A DNA stretch of 64,000 bases from Candidatus Termititenax sp. (GTDB taxonomy: Bacteria; Margulisbacteria; Riflemargulisbacteria; GWF2-35-9; DYQY01), in the NCBI GenBank assembly GCA_020719045.1, contig DYQY01000005.1, positions 62,001-126,000 of the forward strand. The letters are read 5' to 3'. Shown here piece by piece: positions 59,383 through 64,000 of the stretch. A program made the translations under genes and the position numbers. Position 1 is the first letter of the stretch; the number at the start of each line of letters is the position of its first letter. Below the pieces are notes generated by a model. It did no database searches, was not told the origin of the DNA, and worked only from the letters and a program-made list of their open reading frames with translations.

Positions 59383-60943
59383 GATACTTAATTATCTTTT
59401 TATAAAAGACCAGACAATCAACTTCAATCCTGGCATGAATGTTTTTATTGGTGAATCAGGAGTCGGAAAGAGTCTCATTGCGAATATTTTAATGATCCCT
59501 GAAAAGAAACCCAAGAAAGAAATGGTAGGTAAATGGGGAGAAGAAGCCATAATTGAGCTTGAAATTACAAGGGACAGCTCCTTAGAACAAGTTAAGTTTA
59601 TTATATCTGATAAGCTAACTTTTTATATAAAGGGTGAGATTGTTACCCAAAAAAAAATGAAGGATTATTGGCAGGAGGTAGTGGATGTTCATTCCCAAGG
59701 AAACTATCAGTTATTATATAGCTCTCAGTTAGAGATAATAGATTCTTTTATGACAGACCGTGAAAAGAATATTAAACAAAAGTATCTTGAAAAATATTTA
59801 GAATACGATAAAAAAAGAGAAGAGATAAAAGAGTTACAGTCATTGCTTATAACAGACTCAGATAAAGAACTGTATACATATCATCTGGCAGAAATAGCTA
59901 AGATTTCGCCAAAACAAAATGAAGATGAAGAGTTATTCGTAAAGCTAAAGCAAATTAAGAATAAGCTTGACCTTGAGCGGTCAGTAAATAAGATAAAGAG
60001 TGGTTTAGAGCAAGCTGGAGAAGGGTTGCAGACTGCTGTTCTTGAAGCAGATAAGATGTTTAATTCAGGGCTTTTGGGTAAAGAACTAGTGGATAAGATA
60101 AACGAAGTTTTTGCTTTGCAAGAAGATGTTTTGTGGCAAGTAACAAAATCAACCGACATGGATAGGATTGAAGACATCGGAGATATTGAGGATAGACTTT
60201 CTGATTTAGAAAGTTTGAAAGGAAGATTCAAAAGAAGCATAGAAGAAATAATTTTATATCAAGAAAAAATAAAAGATCAGCTGGATAATCGAGATTATTA
60301 TCAGGCAAAAATGGAAAAGAAAGAAAAGGAACTGCTAGAAGAGAAATCCAGGTTAGTGCCTATTGCTGATGAGCTAACAAACACCAGAAAATTAGTTTTA
60401 GAGAGAGTGTTAACTCAAATAAGAGAATCCTTAAGAATGCTTAAATTAGACAAGACCGAATTATCATATGTTTTAAAAAAGAAGGATACTTTTGATAGTT
60501 CTGGAAATGATGAGCTGGAGCTACTTATTAAGGTTAATGTTGGGTCAAGTTTTGTTAGTCTTACAGAACTTTCTGGTGGAGAGACCTCTAGGGTATTGCT
60601 TGCATTTAAGTCAGTTCTTTTAAAAATATCACCGATTTGTACATATGTTTTTGATGAAATAGATAGTGGGGTTAGTGGAGACATAGCCTTTAAAGTTATG
60701 GAGGTTATGCGAAGTATGGCAAGCGCTAAACAGCTAATTGTAGTAACTCATTCGCCAATGATAGCAGTAAATACAGATGTGCTTTTTATGATAAAGAAAA
60801 GCTTTATGGATAATCACACGGTTATCAATGTTGAGCAGTTTATTTCGCAAGATGATATTTTTAAAGAGGTTTCTATTTTGGTGACCGACAAGTCATCTGA
60901 GGAGGCTCAGGCATACGTTAAGTCTTTAGTTAGAAAACGTTGA
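59366..60943 (+). CDS. recN: DNA repair protein RecN
   Basis: 525 residues from the ATG at 59366, chosen because family members begin at this M-x-x-x-L-x-I-x-N segment; a frame from 59345 adds 7 residues. SMC-like ATPase: Walker A GESGVGKSL near residue 31, coiled coils (about 130-340), signature LSGGETSRVLLA near 405 and Walker B YVFDEIDSGVSG near 432. Acts in double-strand-break repair. Overlaps nadK by 17 nt. Slightly shorter than usual (550). Confidence 0.94.
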   Translation: MIRKLRILNYLFIKDQTINFNPGMNVFIGESGVGKSLIANILMIPEKKPKKEMVGKWGEEAIIELEITRDSSLEQVKFIISDKLTFYIKGEIVTQKKMKDYWQEVVDVHSQGNYQLLYSSQLEIIDSFMTDREKNIKQKYLEKYLEYDKKREEIKELQSLLITDSDKELYTYHLAEIAKISPKQNEDEELFVKLKQIKNKLDLERSVNKIKSGLEQAGEGLQTAVLEADKMFNSGLLGKELVDKINEVFALQEDVLWQVTKSTDMDRIEDIGDIEDRLSDLESLKGRFKRSIEEIILYQEKIKDQLDNRDYYQAKMEKKEKELLEEKSRLVPIADELTNTRKLVLERVLTQIRESLRMLKLDKTELSYVLKKKDTFDSSGNDELELLIKVNVGSSFVSLTELSGGETSRVLLAFKSVLLKISPICTYVFDEIDSGVSGDIAFKVMEVMRSMASAKQLIVVTHSPMIAVNTDVLFMIKKSFMDNHTVINVEQFISQDDIFKEVSILVTDKSSEEAQAYVKSLVRKR

Positions 60944-60988
60944 CTATGATAGCTAGATAGAAATACAATCAGATATAGAGGTTAATTT

Positions 60989-61453
60989 ATGCAGGAAGAA
61001 AAGGTAAGCAAAATAGAGGAGAAAAATGACGAACTGTTACAGTTTGTTACTTTTTTCATTGGTGAAGAGCTTTATGGGGTAGATATTTATAAAGTTCGTG
61101 AAGTTATTAAGCTAATAAGTATTACCTCTGTTCCGAGAAGCACTGAATATGTTGTTGGTGTTATTAATCTAAGAGGTCAAGTTATTCCAGTTATTGATTT
61201 AAGGCTTAGATTTTCTCTTACTGCCAAAGAATATGATAAGCATACACGTATTATTATTTGCGATGTAAAAGGCAAAAAAGTAGGTATGATTGTGGATAAA
61301 ATGAATAAGGTTGAACGAATCCAAGAAAGTAAAATGAAAAAAGAGACTAATGTTATTTCTAGTATTGATGCTGATTTTATCGATCGTATAGGTAAAATAG
61401 GTGAAAATATTATGGTTGTTATCGATCTTGAACTGCTTTTTGGAAAAATGTAA
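60989..61453 (+). CDS. cheW: CheW-domain chemotaxis coupling protein
   Basis: 154 residues. CheW fold with FFIGEELYGVDIYKVREV near residue 28, STEYVVGVINLRGQVIPVIDL near 64 and IIICDVKGKKVGMIVD near 103. CheW couples receptors to CheA. No cheA, receptor or flagellar gene is in the window, so it is an orphan here. Its TAA overlaps the dGTPase ATG by one base, an unusual pairing. Confidence 0.92.
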   Translation: MQEEKVSKIEEKNDELLQFVTFFIGEELYGVDIYKVREVIKLISITSVPRSTEYVVGVINLRGQVIPVIDLRLRFSLTAKEYDKHTRIIICDVKGKKVGMIVDKMNKVERIQESKMKKETNVISSIDADFIDRIGKIGENIMVVIDLELLFGKM

Positions 61454-62604
61454 TGTTTGATCGCTGGTATTTTGAGAGTAGGGAGATAAGAGAACTTAAA
61501 CCCTACGCAATCTACGCTAGAAACTCCAAAGGACGTAAGTACACAGAGGACCCAGATGAGCAAAGGACCTGCTTTCAACGGGATAGAGACAGAATAGTTC
61601 ACTCAAAAGCTTTCCGTAGGCTTAAACATAAAACACAAGTATTTGTCTCAAACGAAAACGATCATTTTAGAACAAGGCTTACACATACACTTGAGGTTTG
61701 TCAGATTGCTAGGCATATTGCAAGAGTGCTTGGATGTAACGAGGATTTAGTAGAATCAATAGCTTTGGCACATGACTTAGGGCACACTCCTTTTGGGCAT
61801 GCTGGTGAAGAGATGTTAGATGAACTTTTGGTTAATCACGGTGGGTTTGAACATAATAACCAAAGTAAACGAGTAGTAGAGTTATTGGAGAATAAGTATC
61901 CTTGGTTTACAGGGATTAATTTAACGATTGAAGTTTTAGAAGGTTTAATGAAGCATCATACTCCTTTTGATAATCCACAGAATTTAGCAGAAAACGAACT
62001 GATTCATCCATCCATGGAAGCTCAGATTGTTAACTTGGCTGACCAGCTTGCCTATATTAACCATGACCTAGATGATGGATTGTCGTCTGGTATCTTGAAT
62101 CACGAGGAGCTTATTTCAGAGGTGGAATTATGGAGGGAAGCTCAGATTGTTAATGAGCATAGGTTTGAAATGTTAAGGGAAGAACAAAAACGTTTCTTAA
62201 ATGTTAGATATTTAATTAACACAATGATAAATGAAGCTGTAGCAAATAGTGAAAGATTGATTAGTGAGTTTGGGATATTAACAGTGGATGACGTTTATAA
62301 TTGTGATCAAATAATAATTGATTATACAAGCGATTTTAAGCAGAAATTGGGGTTCATGCAGAAGTATTTGTATGAGAAGTTCTATTCTGACTATCGAGTT
62401 TTACAGATGTCAATTAAGGGTAGAAATATTATTAAAGAATTGTTTGAGTTTTATTTAGCAAATATTGAGACGTTGCCTGTTGAGATGCGGAATAAGATTG
62501 GACAAGAAGGCTTCTCTGCTCATAGAGTTATTGCTGATCATATTGCGTTAATGACAGACAATTATGTTATTTCAGAGCATGCAAGATTAATAATTAAGTC
62601 TTAA
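61453..62604 (+). CDS. dgt: Deoxyguanosine triphosphate triphosphohydrolase-like protein
   Basis: 383 residues. HD-domain dNTPase: KAFRRLKHKTQVF near residue 52, RTRLTHTLEVCQIAR near 74 and the metal-binding HDLGHTPFGHAGEEML near 110, plus AYINHDLDDGL near 200 (second HD region). Hydrolyses dGTP or other dNTPs to nucleoside and triphosphate; some family members act in phage defence by depleting dNTPs. Tail overlaps the convergent gene by 4 bp. Confidence 0.93.
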   Translation: MFDRWYFESREIRELKPYAIYARNSKGRKYTEDPDEQRTCFQRDRDRIVHSKAFRRLKHKTQVFVSNENDHFRTRLTHTLEVCQIARHIARVLGCNEDLVESIALAHDLGHTPFGHAGEEMLDELLVNHGGFEHNNQSKRVVELLENKYPWFTGINLTIEVLEGLMKHHTPFDNPQNLAENELIHPSMEAQIVNLADQLAYINHDLDDGLSSGILNHEELISEVELWREAQIVNEHRFEMLREEQKRFLNVRYLINTMINEAVANSERLISEFGILTVDDVYNCDQIIIDYTSDFKQKLGFMQKYLYEKFYSDYRVLQMSIKGRNIIKELFEFYLANIETLPVEMRNKIGQEGFSAHRVIADHIALMTDNYVISEHARLIIKS

Positions 62605-63707
62605 TTTGTATTAGTTTTATTTTTTTCGAATTCTGCTTTTAGTTTCATTGTATCTCCGATTATGTCTGAGATGTTTTGTTGCATTTTTGCAATTTTTTGT
62701 TTTTGTGCTAGTTCTTCTTTCATCTTGAGAGTATCGCCAACGATGTTTTTAATGGATTCTTTCAGCTTAGCTTGGTCGATTCCTGCCATACCTTTATTGT
62801 CCTTGTCTAGCATGCCTTCGGCTTTGAGTTTAGCAATAAGCTTAGCTTTAACATCATCTTTAACGCCTTTAAGTTTTAAGTCTTTTTCTGTAATTGATGT
62901 TTTATTATTAATAGAAGCGGTGATTGCTTCCATGGTTGTTTCTATATAGTATGCATAGCAGATAGTAGTTATTTTTGCAGACAACTTTGCTAGTTCTTTG
63001 TGTTGTGCTTTTGTTAGTTTTCCACTACTTTGTTTGGATAATTCTTCATAAAATTTTGTACCTAAATATTCTTTATTTCTTAAAGCCATAAGTGTATTAA
63101 GTGAACAACCAGCGATTACATTTTCATCAGAAACAAGTAATAATGATATTAGTGTTTCGTCTGCAAGTGGTTTTGCATCAGGTGCAAGTCTGCTAAGTAG
63201 CGATATTTTTTTAGCGTTAGATAAATTTTCTGGGGCGTAGAATTTAAGCGAAGTTTTTATGGTTAGAGCATCAACATAGGGTAGGACTGCATCTAGTACT
63301 TTCTCAGAGTGAGCACAGGTATCTTTGTAAGTTTTTATAAGGAACTCTACCTTTTTATTTTTATTAATTTTATTAAATGAATTAAGGTCATTACTAAGTA
63401 TTTTAGTAGATAAAACCTTGTATTCTTCTTCTGACATAAACTCTTCAGAGTTTAAGGAGTTTTCAACTTCCGATTCAAGTTGATTTAATAATATTTTTTC
63501 TTTCATAAGTTGTTGTTGAGGGTTATCAGCGATAACTGGATTGTTTGTTTGTTTGGAAATAATAGCAGAATCTGCTTCTTCTTTTTCATTGTATTCTTGG
63601 GTAACTTTAATATTTCTGAGAGTTTTAGTTTTAAGCTCAAGTTTGATTTCTTCGCCTACGGTTGCGTTAATCTGTGCTTGGTTTATGGCTGCATTTTCTA
63701 TAGTCAT
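62601..63707 (-). CDS. Unknown helical protein with IxGDTxKxK C-terminal repeats
   Basis: 368 residues with AAGGGG upstream. No signal, no membrane segment and no family recognised. Largely helical with many Lys and Glu. Near the C-terminus two similar segments occur, NIVGDTLKMKEEL and DIIGDTMKLKAEF, about 30 residues apart, each preceded by an amphipathic helix. The next gene upstream on the same strand ends 12 nt before this start, so they are likely co-transcribed. The AT-rich composition matches the genome; function unknown. Confidence 0.75.
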   Translation of the reverse strand: MTIENAAINQAQINATVGEEIKLELKTKTLRNIKVTQEYNEKEEADSAIISKQTNNPVIADNPQQQLMKEKILLNQLESEVENSLNSEEFMSEEEYKVLSTKILSNDLNSFNKINKNKKVEFLIKTYKDTCAHSEKVLDAVLPYVDALTIKTSLKFYAPENLSNAKKISLLSRLAPDAKPLADETLISLLLVSDENVIAGCSLNTLMALRNKEYLGTKFYEELSKQSSGKLTKAQHKELAKLSAKITTICYAYYIETTMEAITASINNKTSITEKDLKLKGVKDDVKAKLIAKLKAEGMLDKDNKGMAGIDQAKLKESIKNIVGDTLKMKEELAQKQKIAKMQQNISDIIGDTMKLKAEFEKNKTNTN

Positions 63708-63719
63708 TTATTTTCCCCT

Positions 63720-64000
63720 TTATGATGCAACATTATATATTTTATATACTTTTCCCTGAAGTTCTAGTTTTTCTAAATCTTCAAGTTGATTAATCATTAT
63801 TATTTCACCAGTTAGAGATTCAACTGCTAATGTAACAATTTTGTCGCTATGAAGTGGGTGAGTAGCCTTATATATATTGATGCCAGATTTGTCAGCAGCA
63901 GAAATTATCTTCTCATTATTATGTATTTCTTTAATTTTATTAAGATTAAGTTCCTTATTTAGTTTTGTTCGGAACTGTTCAATATCATCCCAACCAAGGC
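63720..64000 (-). CDS. Unknown protein, C-terminal 92 residues only
   Basis: An open minus-strand frame runs from the right edge to TAA at 63720-63722. Visible: LGWDDIEQFRTKLNKEL, SGINIYKATHPLHSDKIV, LAVESLTGEIIMINQLEDL and KVYKIYNVAS. No family recognised; no membrane segment. It continues outside the window and precedes the 62601-63707 gene by 12 nt. Confidence 0.7.
   Translation of the reverse strand, partial: LGWDDIEQFRTKLNKELNLNKIKEIHNNEKIISAADKSGINIYKATHPLHSDKIVTLAVESLTGEIIMINQLEDLEKLELQGKVYKIYNVAS

Noticed and set aside
1..64000. CRISPR array
   Set aside because: The only tandem repeats are 7-11 nt units without spacers; no repeat-spacer pattern or cas genes seen.

Overview
The window is about 64 kb of an AT-rich, gene-dense bacterial chromosome and contains no rRNA, tRNA, CRISPR array, transposase or integrase that I could see. 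The cell is a diderm. It has an SLH-domain porin ending in Phe, seven-repeat lipoproteins, a RseP/SurA-like/M23/CtpA/YibQ/MltG envelope set and a full mur cluster. MurE carries the DNPR motif of meso-DAP ligases. I cannot name the species. The gene style (SLH porin, archaeal-type phosphoglycerate mutase, split transketolase, alpha/beta glycyl-tRNA synthetase, very large surface protein) resembles uncultured diderm lineages near Cyanobacteria/Melainabacteria such as Margulisbacteria; that placement is a guess.

Layout. 1-13520: a surface block with the C-terminal 2343 residues of a giant protein, two paralogous lipoproteins and an SLH porin. 13632-25269: metabolism and envelope genes on the + strand: pgi; thrC-lrp-aminotransferase; apgM-rseP-split transketolase-ftsE-ftsX-PPIase. 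25293-30210: a nucleosidase-like gene, a DUF1015 gene, glyS and a cytidylate-type deaminase. 30267-38979: a minus-strand mur/dcw operon in the transcription order murE-murF-mraY-murD-ftsW-murG-murC-murB. 39037-41431: a SigB/F-type sigma factor convergent with an RsbU-type phosphatase, then a pseudopilin. 41548-49375: glyQ, then rpsF-ssb-ssb-rpsR-rplI-uvrC-M23 peptidase, then ctpA and yibQ. 49387-52042: mltG, a methyltransferase and a cation antiporter. 52043-54442: an accessory pocket with two unknown genes, an ORF6N gene and odd non-coding DNA, ending at a 42-bp direct repeat of the 3' end of ruvX. 54443-64000: ruvX, alaS and partners, nadK-recN, cheW-dgt and two unknown minus-strand genes.

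Three patterns run across genes. (1) Many first genes of transcription units have a sigma-70 type -10 box ending 6-7 nt before the start codon and no ribosome binding site, which predicts leaderless mRNAs; genes inside operons mostly have normal Shine-Dalgarno sites. (2) Three of these promoters (thrC, apgM, glyS) are preceded by a ladder of CTTT tracts spaced exactly 7 nt, whose last rung runs into TATAAT at the same distance each time. (3) A two-hairpin repeat occurs on both sides of the alaS operon; its second hairpin differs completely in sequence but keeps perfect pairing.

The most system-like unexplained parts are the surface block (giant protein, twin propeller lipoproteins, SLH porin) and the two-gene module at 52304-53582 in the accessory pocket.
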